Of a stretch of DNA of 14,956 bases, positions 1 through 5,942 are shown in pieces. Position 1 is the first letter of the stretch. The number at the start of each line of letters is the position of its first letter. Made by a program: the position numbers and the translations under genes. Where the stretch lies: the NCBI GenBank assembly GCA_018661145.1, contig JABJIU010000104.1, positions 1-14,956 of the forward strand. The letters are read 5' to 3'. Origin of the DNA: Pseudomonadota bacterium. Lineage in GTDB: Bacteria; Pseudomonadota; Gammaproteobacteria; Arenicellales; UBA868. The notes beneath the pieces are model-generated. The model worked only from the letters and a program-made list of their open reading frames with translations, had not been told where the DNA came from and ran no database searches.

Positions 1-200
1 AGGGGCTGGTGGCGGTGATCTGTCCACTGCCGGGCGCTGTTGTCGATCCTGATGCTGTGATCACTCAACTCAAGACTCAACTGGCGGGATTCAAGGTGCC
101 TAGACGGATTTTTACCGTGGATTCCCTGCCGCGTAACGCGATGGGGAAAGTGCAGAAAAATGTGCTGCGCGAGCGCTACGCGCAAGCCTTCGATTCGTAG
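1..200 (+). CDS. Acyl-CoA synthetase C-terminal end, malonyl-CoA synthetase (MatB)-like; 5' partial
   Basis: The reading frame is open from the window edge (first full codon at base 3) to a TAG at 198-200, so only about 65 C-terminal residues are visible. They form the end of the small C-terminal domain of adenylate-forming ligases: FKVPRRIFTVDSLPRNAMGK carries the PRNAMGK segment whose lysine (about 17 residues before the end) is the conserved catalytic lysine of the adenylation step. The continuation VQKNVLRERYA resembles malonyl-CoA synthetases of the MatB type (malonate + ATP + CoA to malonyl-CoA). That substrate assignment is from family resemblance of the tail only; the substrate pocket lies outside the window. 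The gene converges on the pyrophosphatase gene, with only 9 bases between the two stop codons. Confidence 0.8.
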   Translation, partial: GLVAVICPLPGAVVDPDAVITQLKTQLAGFKVPRRIFTVDSLPRNAMGKVQKNVLRERYAQAFDS

Positions 201-209
201 GCGGGCGGG

Positions 210-563
210 CTAGAGCTCGGTGTATTTTTTTGCGGTACCTCGGGCTTTCTCCACCGGGTATTTACGTCGGTTCTTTTCCAACTTAGCCCATGCTGCCGTC
301 TCGATATCCACACCCAGCCGCGATGCAAGGCGCAGCGTATAGATAAGCACATCGGCCAGCTCCTCTGCGACCGCGTCGAGGCGCTCGGACGAAAGCTCGC
401 CGCTCTGGTGCGCCGTCAGCCACTGAAAGTGTTCGACAAGCTCAGCCGCCTCGACCATCAGCGCCATCGAGAGATTTTTGGGTGAATGAAACTGTTCCCA
501 GTCGCGCTCTTTGGCGAAATCATCAATGGCATTGCTCAGTGCCTGGGTGAATGTGTCACTCAT
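210..563 (-). CDS. MazG-like nucleotide pyrophosphohydrolase, dCTP pyrophosphatase (DCTPP1) type
   Basis: A 117-residue all-alpha protein with the metal-binding signature of the MazG/dUTPase-like superfamily: E38xxE41 in VEAAELVEHFQW and E68xxD71 in EELADVLIYTLRLA. The start (RDWEQFHSPKNL, about residues 20-31) and end (KNRRKYPVEKARGTAKKYTEL, residues 98-117) closely follow the dCTPase/RS21-C6 branch rather than classical two-domain MazG. The family hydrolyses dCTP and modified dCTP to dCMP and pyrophosphate in the cytosol, acting as a nucleotide-pool housekeeper. Full family length. The ATG at 561-563 has no convincing Shine-Dalgarno sequence upstream. It follows the TPP-enzyme gene on the same strand, but a 263-base gap with a hairpin at that gene's end argues for separate transcription. 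Confidence 0.88.
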   Translation of the reverse strand: MSDTFTQALSNAIDDFAKERDWEQFHSPKNLSMALMVEAAELVEHFQWLTAHQSGELSSERLDAVAEELADVLIYTLRLASRLGVDIETAAWAKLEKNRRKYPVEKARGTAKKYTEL

Positions 564-826
564 TGAAGGGGGTTATCGCTCGGGTGCTTTTGGAAATCGC
601 GTTGAAGTCTGCCAGGGTATCGTCGACTGCGGCTTAGAGGCTGCGCAACAGGATTACATCCAACTAAGAATCTAACGCATTTGCCGATAGCAGGAGAAGC
701 GCAGAAATTAGATAGAGTCAGGCAGGCTCTGGCTAACCGCCAGAGCGCCGTACAGGTGCGCATCCGACGCCTTGAAGTGGCCGCCGAAACAGTGTGAAAG
801 ATACAGAAATTGATCTGGCGCAATGA
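564..826. other. Intergenic region, no convincing gene; two related hairpins
   Basis: No supportable gene between the pyrophosphatase and the TPP enzyme. A minus-strand frame over 560-823 needs a TTG start and gives an arginine-rich product with no recognisable domain. On the plus strand about 40 codons ending at a TGA at 798-800 read as a helix-like peptide (…LDRVRQALANRQ…), but without a start codon, so at most a remnant. Two perfect 8-bp stems lie here (726-746 and 812-837), and both use TCTGGC/GCCAGA within their arms. Confidence 0.5.
726..746. repeat. Perfect 8-bp hairpin, 5-base loop
   Basis: GCTCTGGC-TAACC-GCCAGAGC. There is no T-run on either side, so it is not a canonical intrinsic terminator. 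Its arms share the TCTGGC/GCCAGA core with the hairpin at 812-837. Function unknown. Confidence 0.5.
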
Positions 827-837
827 TCAGCCAGATC
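812..837 (-). terminator. Hairpin over the stop codon of the TPP-enzyme gene, weak terminator candidate
   Basis: GATCTGGC and GCCAGATC form a perfect 8-bp stem with a 10-base loop that contains the TPP-enzyme stop codon (827-829). On the minus strand the stem is followed by AATTTCTGTATCTTT, which is T-rich but not a clean run. It could end the phaA-phaB-phaR-TPP-enzyme transcript, though inefficiently. Confidence 0.4.
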
Positions 838-2506
838 GTTGGCGAATCTCGCTCAGAGTGGTGGTGTGGGCAATTGCTTCTGCGCCGGTAACGAGCTCAA
901 TCAGCGTGCTACCGGACGCCGCCAGAGCGCGGCGAAGGGCCGGGCCGAAGTCAGCAGTCTGGGTTACGCGCTCAGCGGCAAAACCATAAGCCCCGGCGAG
1001 TGCCAAGAAGTCCGGATTGTGCAGATCGGTATTCCGGGTCCGGCCAGGGTAATGCATCTCCTGGTGCATGCGGATAGTGCCTAGCATCTCGTTATTGACC
1101 ACGATCACAACGATCGATAAACCTTCCTGTACTACCGTGGCCAACTCCTGACTCGTCATCTGGATATCGCCATCACCCGTCATGGCAATGACCTGACGAT
1201 CCGGATGCTCAAGTGCTGCCGCCACGGCCGCTGGAAGGCCGTAACCCATGGAACCGCTGGTAGACGCGAGCTGCCGGCCGCCGTTGCGAAACCGAAAGAA
1301 ACGATGCAGCCAGCCGGTGTTGTTGCCGGCGCCGTTACAGATGATGGCATCGTCTTCGACGGTGTCGCTGAGTTCGCTCACCACCGACGCCAGATCGACC
1401 TCGCCCGGCGCGTCTCCTCCCGGGGTGCTCCAGCGAAGATATTCCTCGTGCAAACGCCTGGTCTGTTCCGCCCAGGGCAGTACGGTGGGCGGCGCAATAT
1501 TTGAAAGTGCGAGCGCAAACGCAGGAGCAAGCGCCGTGATCGCGAGCGTGGGGTAGTAGACACGCCCAAGTTCTTCTGCACCCGGATAGATATGCACCAG
1601 TTGCTGATCCGGCATCGGGACCTTGAACCGGCTGTAATGCTGTGTGGTGACTTCACCAAGGCGTACCCCCAGGGCAATCACCAAATCCGCGTTTATCAGC
1701 GCGTCCGACATTTGCGGGTTGATGCCGATACCCACATCACCAATGTAGTGCGGATCGGCATGATCAAAGACGTCCTGATAACGCCAGGCGGCCGCCACCG
1801 GAAGTTGCCAGCGCTCAGCAAATTCGTGCAGTGCAGCACGCGAGGGCGCGTCCCAGTTGCGCCCGCCGGCAAGCAGCATCGGACGTTTGGCTTGTGTCAG
1901 TAAGTGGACAAAACGTGCCATGTCTGAAACATCGGGCGACAACTGAAGTGGCTGGCGTGCCGGAAGATCCTCAACGTCAGCAGACTCCTGAAGCATATCC
2001 TCCGGCAGAACCACTACGACCGGGCCCGGCCGGCCGTTGCAGGCCATGTGAAAGGCACGACTCATTACCTCGGGCAGACGGGCGGCGTCGTGGACCTGCT
2101 CGACGTGCTTGGCGAGCGGGCCGTAAAAGTGGGTGTAGTCGATTTCCTGAAAGGCCTCGCGGCAAAGCGTATCGCGGCTGACCTGGCCGATCAGCAGCAC
2201 GACCGGGGTCGAATCCTGCGCGGCGACATGGATACCCGAGGCCGCGTTGGTCGCCCCGGGGCCGCGCGTCACAAAACAAACCCCCGGCCGGCCCGTCAGT
2301 TTGGCGCTGGCCTCGGCCATCATGGCAGCACCCCCCTCCTGCCGACAAACCACCGTTCGGATCCCTGGCGCGTCGTGCAACGCATCAAGCGCTGCAAGAT
2401 AGCTTTCACCGGGGACGCAAAAGACGTGCTTTACTTCCTGCGCGCAAAGCGCATCGACCAGGATCTGGCCTCCACTGCGGCTAGCAGATCGGTTCGGCGG
2501 AGACAT
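827..2506 (-). CDS. Thiamine-diphosphate-dependent enzyme, acetolactate synthase large-subunit-like
   Basis: A 559-residue protein with all three TPP-enzyme domains. The N-terminal pyrimidine-binding domain has VFCVPGESY (about 28-36), the activating glutamate E57 in CRQEGGAAMMAE and RGPGATNAA (81-89). A central domain follows (about 190-335). The C-terminal pyrophosphate-binding domain shows the TPP motif GDG (444-446) to NN (471-472). This is an ilvB-like fold of a type widely annotated as 'acetolactate synthase large subunit' or 'TPP-binding protein'. No regulatory small subunit is encoded nearby, so true acetolactate synthesis is unproven; another 2-oxoacid decarboxylation/ligation is possible. 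I chose the ATG at 2504-2506, one base after the phaR stop (TGA-T-ATG), over an upstream in-frame start that would add 21 poorly conserved residues inside phaR. That spacing implies translational coupling within the PHB transcript. Confidence 0.85.
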   Translation of the reverse strand: MSPPNRSASRSGGQILVDALCAQEVKHVFCVPGESYLAALDALHDAPGIRTVVCRQEGGAAMMAEASAKLTGRPGVCFVTRGPGATNAASGIHVAAQDSTPVVLLIGQVSRDTLCREAFQEIDYTHFYGPLAKHVEQVHDAARLPEVMSRAFHMACNGRPGPVVVVLPEDMLQESADVEDLPARQPLQLSPDVSDMARFVHLLTQAKRPMLLAGGRNWDAPSRAALHEFAERWQLPVAAAWRYQDVFDHADPHYIGDVGIGINPQMSDALINADLVIALGVRLGEVTTQHYSRFKVPMPDQQLVHIYPGAEELGRVYYPTLAITALAPAFALALSNIAPPTVLPWAEQTRRLHEEYLRWSTPGGDAPGEVDLASVVSELSDTVEDDAIICNGAGNNTGWLHRFFRFRNGGRQLASTSGSMGYGLPAAVAAALEHPDRQVIAMTGDGDIQMTSQELATVVQEGLSIVVIVVNNEMLGTIRMHQEMHYPGRTRNTDLHNPDFLALAGAYGFAAERVTQTADFGPALRRALAASGSTLIELVTGAEAIAHTTTLSEIRQRSG

Positions 2507-2507
2507 A

Positions 2508-3011
2508 TCAGTCTTTGGTGGGTTTTTTGGCGGGCTTCTCAGCGCGGCGCGATGAACTGTCCGGGGCATCCTTCACGAGACCCGCAGAGCGCATAAAACT
2601 CTGCTGCACATCCTGCCAGGCTTCGAGATTGCGTTTGGCCATCTCTGACATCATGCCCACAGAAGTCTGACCGAGAAACTCGGTGAGGCGGTCCTGATAC
2701 ACCTGCTGCTGCTCGACAAAAAGTTCGTGACTGCGGTTGAGGTAATCGGTAAACATCTTCTGCGTACTGCCGCCGTAAAAGCGGATGAGATGCGTAAGGA
2801 TCTCCGTGGTGAAAAGCGGTTGGCCGCCGCTTTCCTGCTCATTGATGATCTGCAGCAGAACCATCCGGGTGAGGTCATCGCCACTGGCAACATCGACCAC
2901 CTCAAACTCTTCGCCCTCTATGATGAGCTGGCGCAGGTCCGAGACCGTGATGTAGCGGCTGACTTCCGTATCGTAAAGCCGCCGGTTAGGGTACTTTTTG
3001 ATGGTGCGCAT
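2508..3011 (-). CDS. phaR: Polyhydroxyalkanoate synthesis repressor PhaR
   Basis: A 167-residue PhaR. The N-terminal DNA-binding domain is near-invariant (MRTIKKYPNRRLYDTEVSRY, then the ITVSDLRQLI and FEVVDVASGDD segments, residues 1-46). It is followed by the PHB-accumulation domain LTRMVLLQII…LTHLIRFYG (47-80) and a helical region (about 84-142). The last 15 or so residues are basic (RRAEKPAKKPTKD). Family knowledge: PhaR binds TGC-rich operators at phasin and phaR promoters and is released by binding nascent PHB granules. The start is the ATG at 3009-3011; a longer open frame extends 45 codons upstream but is Cys/Pro-rich, unlike PhaR, and overlaps phaB. A TGC-N3-GCA element and an extended -10 lie just upstream, fitting autoregulation. 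It lies downstream of phaB and its message continues into the TPP-enzyme gene. Confidence 0.95.
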   Translation of the reverse strand: MRTIKKYPNRRLYDTEVSRYITVSDLRQLIIEGEEFEVVDVASGDDLTRMVLLQIINEQESGGQPLFTTEILTHLIRFYGGSTQKMFTDYLNRSHELFVEQQQVYQDRLTEFLGQTSVGMMSEMAKRNLEAWQDVQQSFMRSAGLVKDAPDSSSRRAEKPAKKPTKD

Positions 3012-3032
3012 GGTGGCTGTCGGTCCCCGCGT

Positions 3033-3048
3033 TTGTGCGGTGCAATAA
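3033..3048. promoter_or_regulatory. Putative PhaR operator upstream of phaR
   Basis: TTGTGCGGTGCAATAA (plus strand), core TGC-GGT-GCA, lies in the 73-base phaB-phaR gap, about 22 bases upstream of the phaR ATG. The nine-base core TGCGGTGCA is identical to that of the site at 5750-5766. It overlaps a candidate extended -10, as a repressor site would. Binding by PhaR is inferred from position and from the TGC-rich operators known for the family. Confidence 0.6.
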
Positions 3049-3053
3049 TAACA
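3045..3053 (-). promoter_or_regulatory. Candidate extended -10 promoter for phaR
   Basis: The minus strand reads TGTTATTAT, i.e. TGn plus TATTAT (5 of 6 to TATAAT), about 34 bases upstream of phaR. No good -35 is visible 16-18 bases upstream. It would give phaR its own promoter inside the phaA-phaB-phaR run, directly under the 3033-3048 operator. Confidence 0.4.
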
Positions 3054-3084
3054 CCCCAGGGTGCGATGCCGCGGCCGGCACACA

Positions 3085-3807
3085 TCAGTACATATGCTGT
3101 CCGCCGTTGATAGACAGAGTGGAGCCGGTGATAAAGGTGGCCTCATCGGCTACCAGAAACTGCACTGCCCGGGCGATATCGCTTGCATAGCCCAACCTGC
3201 CGACCGGGATGGTGGCGATGATCTTCTCCAGCACCTTTTCCGGAACCGCCCGCACCATATCGGTATCGACGTATCCGGGCGCAATCGCGTTAACCGTTAC
3301 GCCCTTGGCTGCCCCTTCCAAAGCAAGAGCCTTGGTGAAGCCGTGGATACCAGACTTGGCAGCGGCATAGTTCACCTGACCGTACTGGCCAGCCTGACCG
3401 TTGACTGACCCGATGTTAACGATGCGACCAAAACCGCGTTCGCGCATACCATCGATCACGTTACGGCACATGTTGTAGCAGGACGAGAGATTAGTCTGGA
3501 GGACGGCGTTCCACTGCTCAAAGTCCATGCGGTGCAGTGTGCCGTCCCGCGTGATACCAGCGTTGTTAACCAGAATTTCTGTTGGGCCAAGATCCGTCTC
3601 GATCTTTGCAACACTTTGGGCACATTGATCAAAATCCGCAACGTCAAAGCGATAGACGCTGATTCCCGTTTCGGTCTTGAATGCCTCGGCAGCTTCGTCA
3701 TTGCCGGCATAGGTCGCCGCGACCTTATGGCCCTCTTTACTCAGGGCCACTGAAATTGCGGCACCGATACCGCGAGTTCCGCCGGTCACGATTGCTGTGT
3801 GTGACAT
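3085..3807 (-). CDS. phaB: Acetoacetyl-CoA reductase PhaB (SDR family)
   Basis: A 240-residue short-chain dehydrogenase that reduces acetoacetyl-CoA to (R)-3-hydroxybutyryl-CoA, normally with NADPH, in the second step of PHB synthesis. Visible: cofactor-binding TGGTRGIG (8-15), NNAG (81-84), catalytic S134, Y147 and K151 in the PhaB/FabG-typical stretch GSVNGQAGQYGQVNYAAAKSG, and the C-terminal GSTLSINGGQHMY. The ending and the QAGQYGQ segment favour PhaB over FabG, as does the position between phaA and phaR. A good ribosome-binding site (AGAGGA, about 8 bases before ATG) marks the start. The gap from phaA is 65 bases and AT-rich, with no clear promoter, so it is probably in the phaA operon. 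Confidence 0.96.
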   Translation of the reverse strand: MSHTAIVTGGTRGIGAAISVALSKEGHKVAATYAGNDEAAEAFKTETGISVYRFDVADFDQCAQSVAKIETDLGPTEILVNNAGITRDGTLHRMDFEQWNAVLQTNLSSCYNMCRNVIDGMRERGFGRIVNIGSVNGQAGQYGQVNYAAAKSGIHGFTKALALEGAAKGVTVNAIAPGYVDTDMVRAVPEKVLEKIIATIPVGRLGYASDIARAVQFLVADEATFITGSTLSINGGQHMY

Positions 3808-3872
3808 CTGTTTTGTCCTCTTTTACTCTTTAGTGTGATTGTGTGGTGTCTAAAATTAAATTCAATAGGCGA

Positions 3873-5057
3873 TCAAACGCGCTCGATACACATCGCGATA
3901 CCCATGCCGCCGCCGATACACAACGTGGCAAGGCCGCGGTATAGCTCACGGCGCTTCATCTCGTAGAGCAGCGTCGTCAGTACACGAGCGCCCGACGCGC
4001 CAATGGGATGACCCAGCGCAATGGCGCCACCGTTAACGTTAACGATCTCAGAATTCCAGGCCATCTCCTGATTGACCGCGCAAGCCTGAGCAGCAAAAGC
4101 CTCGTTTGCCTCCACAAGTTCAAGATCACCGATGCTCCAGCCCGCCTTCTCAAGCGCCAGCGTACTGGCCGGAATAGGGCCAGTTCCCATGACGCTGGGA
4201 TCCACACCGACCGTGGCCCAGGAAACAATGCGAGCAAGCGGCGTGATACCGCGATCGGCAGCGCCGGCAGCGCTCATCAAAACGGTCACCGCTGCGCCAT
4301 CGTTGAGGCCTGAGGCATTGCCGGCAGTCACACTGCCCGCTTTATCAAAGGCCGGGCGCAAGCCGGAAAGGCTCTCGACCGTGGTACCGTGACGAGGATG
4401 CTCATCAGTATCCACCACGGTTTCGCCTTTGCGGCTTTTAACCGTCACCGGTGCAATCTCTTCGTTAAAGCGGCCAGCCTTTTGCGCCGCCTCGGCCTTT
4501 TGCTGGGACCCAGCGGCAAAAGCATCCTGCATCTCGCGGGAGATTCCAAACTGCGCCGCGACGTTCTCCGCCGTGTTACCCATGTGATAGCCGTGAAAAA
4601 CATCGAGCAGGCCGTCGATCAGCATGCTGTCAATCATCTCTAAGGAACCGATTTTCTGTCCGTTCCGAAGGTGTGCACAATGCGGCGCCTGGCTCATGCT
4701 CTCTTGGCCGCCAGCGACTACGATATCCGCATCTTTGTTGCGGATGGCCTGATAGCCCGCGGCCACAGCGCGAAGGCCCGACCCACACAACTGGTTGAGC
4801 ACCAGCGCGGTTCTTTCGAATGGGATTCCGGCGCCGACCGCTGCCTGGCGCGCAGGATTCTGCCCGGTGCCTGCGGTCAGAATCTGGCCCATTACGACTT
4901 CACTGACCTCGTCGGGCGAAACACCAGCGCGCTCAAGGGCGGCACTGATCGCCGCTTTACCAAGTTCGCTCGCCGGCAGGGTACTGAGCGCGCCGTTGAA
5001 GGCACCCACAGGAGTTCGCGCTGCACTTGCAATTACTACGTCTGTTAGGGATGTCAT
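3873..5057 (-). CDS. phaA: Acetyl-CoA C-acetyltransferase (beta-ketothiolase) PhaA
   Basis: A 394-residue thiolase, the standard length, condensing two acetyl-CoA to acetoacetyl-CoA as the first step of PHB synthesis. The catalytic residues are all present: nucleophile C91 in LNQLCGSGLRAVA, H350 in ALGHPIGASGAR, and the second cysteine C380 in TLCIGGGMGIAM near the C-terminus. NEAFAAQ (318-324) and GGQESMSQAPH (116-126) are also as in biosynthetic thiolases. The ATG at 5055-5057 is preceded by GAGGA about 10 bases upstream. A terminator-like hairpin sits between the phasin gene and this gene, so phaA likely relies on readthrough or on a promoter within about 5058-5222. I see no TGC-N3-GCA operator there. 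Confidence 0.97.
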   Translation of the reverse strand: MTSLTDVVIASAARTPVGAFNGALSTLPASELGKAAISAALERAGVSPDEVSEVVMGQILTAGTGQNPARQAAVGAGIPFERTALVLNQLCGSGLRAVAAGYQAIRNKDADIVVAGGQESMSQAPHCAHLRNGQKIGSLEMIDSMLIDGLLDVFHGYHMGNTAENVAAQFGISREMQDAFAAGSQQKAEAAQKAGRFNEEIAPVTVKSRKGETVVDTDEHPRHGTTVESLSGLRPAFDKAGSVTAGNASGLNDGAAVTVLMSAAGAADRGITPLARIVSWATVGVDPSVMGTGPIPASTLALEKAGWSIGDLELVEANEAFAAQACAVNQEMAWNSEIVNVNGGAIALGHPIGASGARVLTTLLYEMKRRELYRGLATLCIGGGMGIAMCIERV

Positions 5058-5222
5058 GAGAGGTCTTCCTCGTCATTGCGTTTTTAAAAACCGCACGGTT
5101 TATACCTGGAAGCGCCGAATAACGCCGGCAGGCGAATCCGGTCAGATCATTGTGTCACAGCATCGGAACAACGAAAGGTCCACAGAGAAGTCTTGCAACC
5201 CTGATCCAGCCCCAACTCAAAA
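5058..5222 (-). other. Leader region of phaA, no clear promoter
   Basis: 165 bases between the phasin terminator and phaA. No open frame worth calling. TATAAA (minus strand, about 5097-5102) resembles a -10 but lacks a -35 at proper spacing, so the promoter driving phaA-phaB cannot be assigned by eye. No TGC-N3-GCA element is present. Confidence 0.35.
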
Positions 5223-5254
5223 CAGGGAAGACCCACACTAGCCGGTCTTCCCTG
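5223..5254 (-). terminator. Intrinsic terminator after the phasin gene
   Basis: An 11-bp perfect stem (minus strand CAGGGAAGACC … GGTCTTCCCTG, 10-base loop) is followed on the minus strand by TTTTGAGTT. It lies 49 bases past the phasin stop and before phaA, so phasin can be made as a short separate transcript. The T-run is only four bases, so partial readthrough into phaA is plausible. On the plus strand no T-run follows. Confidence 0.75.
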
Positions 5255-5302
5255 CCCGAGACGATCTCTTACTCGTGATCGCGTCGTGGGACGCTTGGGT
5301 GC

Positions 5303-5686
5303 TTAAGCGCCTTTTTTGGCGGCTTTGGTATCGTTCTGAACTACCGCACCGAGATCGGTAGCCGACTTCGTGAACAGCGTCTGGGCTTCGTCTGCGTAGG
5401 CCCGACCGAGCTCCATGATCTCGCCGGAGTCTTTGGTCATTCTCTGAACAATGCCACGAACAACTTCAGGCTGCTTTTCAAAGTAGGACCGCGCCGACTG
5501 TGCGTCTTTTACCTCAAGAGCTTCGCGGGCATTATTTAAAAGCGCCTCGGCGTAGACCTTGGCAGACCCCATCTGCAGTTCAATCATCCTTTCAATGTTC
5601 TTTACCACCAACTGACCGGCGGTATTGGCAGCGTTCGCAGCGGTTTTGGCGGCGGTTTCATAGGTATCGGTAATGTTTGCACTCAT
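5303..5686 (-). CDS. Phasin family granule-associated protein
   Basis: A 127-residue, helical, Ala-rich protein of the Phasin_2 type (TAAKTAANAANTAGQLVVKN, then the IELQMGSAKVYAEALLNNAREAL segment). No signal peptide or membrane segment. Phasins are small amphipathic proteins that coat PHB granules and control their number and size. The start is the ATG at 5684-5686, preceded by GAGGA; an upstream frame extension of 21 residues crosses the promoter and operators and is not phasin-like. The C-terminus NDTKAAKKGA is short and basic. It is the first minus-strand gene of the locus, behind a promoter overlapped by two putative PhaR operators and ended by its own hairpin, the usual arrangement for a highly expressed, PhaR-repressed phasin. 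Confidence 0.92.
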   Translation of the reverse strand: MSANITDTYETAAKTAANAANTAGQLVVKNIERMIELQMGSAKVYAEALLNNAREALEVKDAQSARSYFEKQPEVVRGIVQRMTKDSGEIMELGRAYADEAQTLFTKSATDLGAVVQNDTKAAKKGA

Positions 5687-5722
5687 CTGTTTGTCCTCGT
5701 CATTTTGCGGGCGAAAAATACT

Positions 5723-5738
5723 TTGTTGCAGTGCACAA
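5723..5738. promoter_or_regulatory. Putative PhaR operator 1 at the phasin promoter
   Basis: TTGTTGCAGTGCACAA, core TGC-AGT-GCA, with TTGT/ACAA flanks. It overlaps the candidate phasin -10 (5735-5740) and the expected start site. PhaR binding is inferred from similarity to the other three sites here and from the TGC-rich operators of the family. Confidence 0.65.
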
Positions 5739-5763
5739 TACCAGACCAATTGCTGCGGTGCAA
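5735..5763 (-). promoter_or_regulatory. Candidate sigma70 promoter of the phasin gene
   Basis: Minus strand: TTGCAC (-35, complement of 5758-5763), 17 bases, then TATTGT (-10, complement of 5735-5740) preceded by TGG, an extended -10. It lies about 50 bases upstream of the phasin ATG. Both hexamers sit inside putative PhaR operators. Confidence 0.5.
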
Positions 5764-5766
5764 CAA
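5750..5766. promoter_or_regulatory. Putative PhaR operator 2 at the phasin promoter
   Basis: TTGCTGCGGTGCAACAA is an inverted repeat, TTGCTGC-GGT-GCAACAA, with 6 of 7 arm positions paired. It covers the candidate phasin -35 on the minus strand. It also supplies TTGCTG, 16 bases before TATATT (5772-5777) on the plus strand, so it could control both divergent transcripts. Confidence 0.65.
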
Positions 5767-5865
5767 TTTTTTATATTTATGTTATTACTATATTTATCAG
5801 TATCTTATATTTTATATATCCTGAGAACTCTCTCTTATAGAAATAGATTTTTTCATAAAATTAAA
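5767..5865. promoter_or_regulatory. AT-rich divergent promoter region between phasin and phaE
   Basis: Only 16 of 99 bases are G or C, in strong contrast to the flanking genes. The stretch holds several -10-like plus-strand hexamers, including TATATT (5772-5777, with TTGCTG 16 bases upstream) and TAAAAT (5856-5861), either of which could drive phaE-phaC. It also lies upstream of the phasin promoter, where A/T tracts may act as UP elements. A frame crossing it (5677-5928, +) is not considered a gene. Confidence 0.45.
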
Positions 5866-5879
5866 GTGCGGAGCAACAT
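5863..5879. promoter_or_regulatory. Putative PhaR operator upstream of phaE
   Basis: AAAGTGCGGAGCAACAT, core TGC-GGA-GCA. The right half GCAACA matches operator 2 (5750-5766), while the left flank is degenerate. It lies 63 bases upstream of the phaE ATG and just downstream of the -10-like TAAAAT (5856-5861), where a repressor would block initiation. Weaker than the other three sites. Confidence 0.45.
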
Positions 5880-5942
5880 ATTTTGGAAGTGGCTCGAAAA
5901 TTACCATCGGGAAAAACAGGCATGCTGAACTAGAATCGCTGA

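Noticed and set aside
560..823. 87-residue minus-strand frame overlapping the pyrophosphatase start (ATGA)
   Set aside because: Needs a TTG start, is Arg/Cys-rich with no recognisable domain, and lies over hairpins; looks like non-coding sequence.
2048..2596. 182-residue plus-strand frame
   Set aside because: Antisense to the TPP enzyme and the end of phaR, both clearly coding; composition is shadow-like.
5677..5928. 83-residue plus-strand frame through the phasin-phaE gap
   Set aside because: Starts inside the phasin gene, crosses its promoter, operators and the AT-rich island; no domain and no ribosome-binding site.
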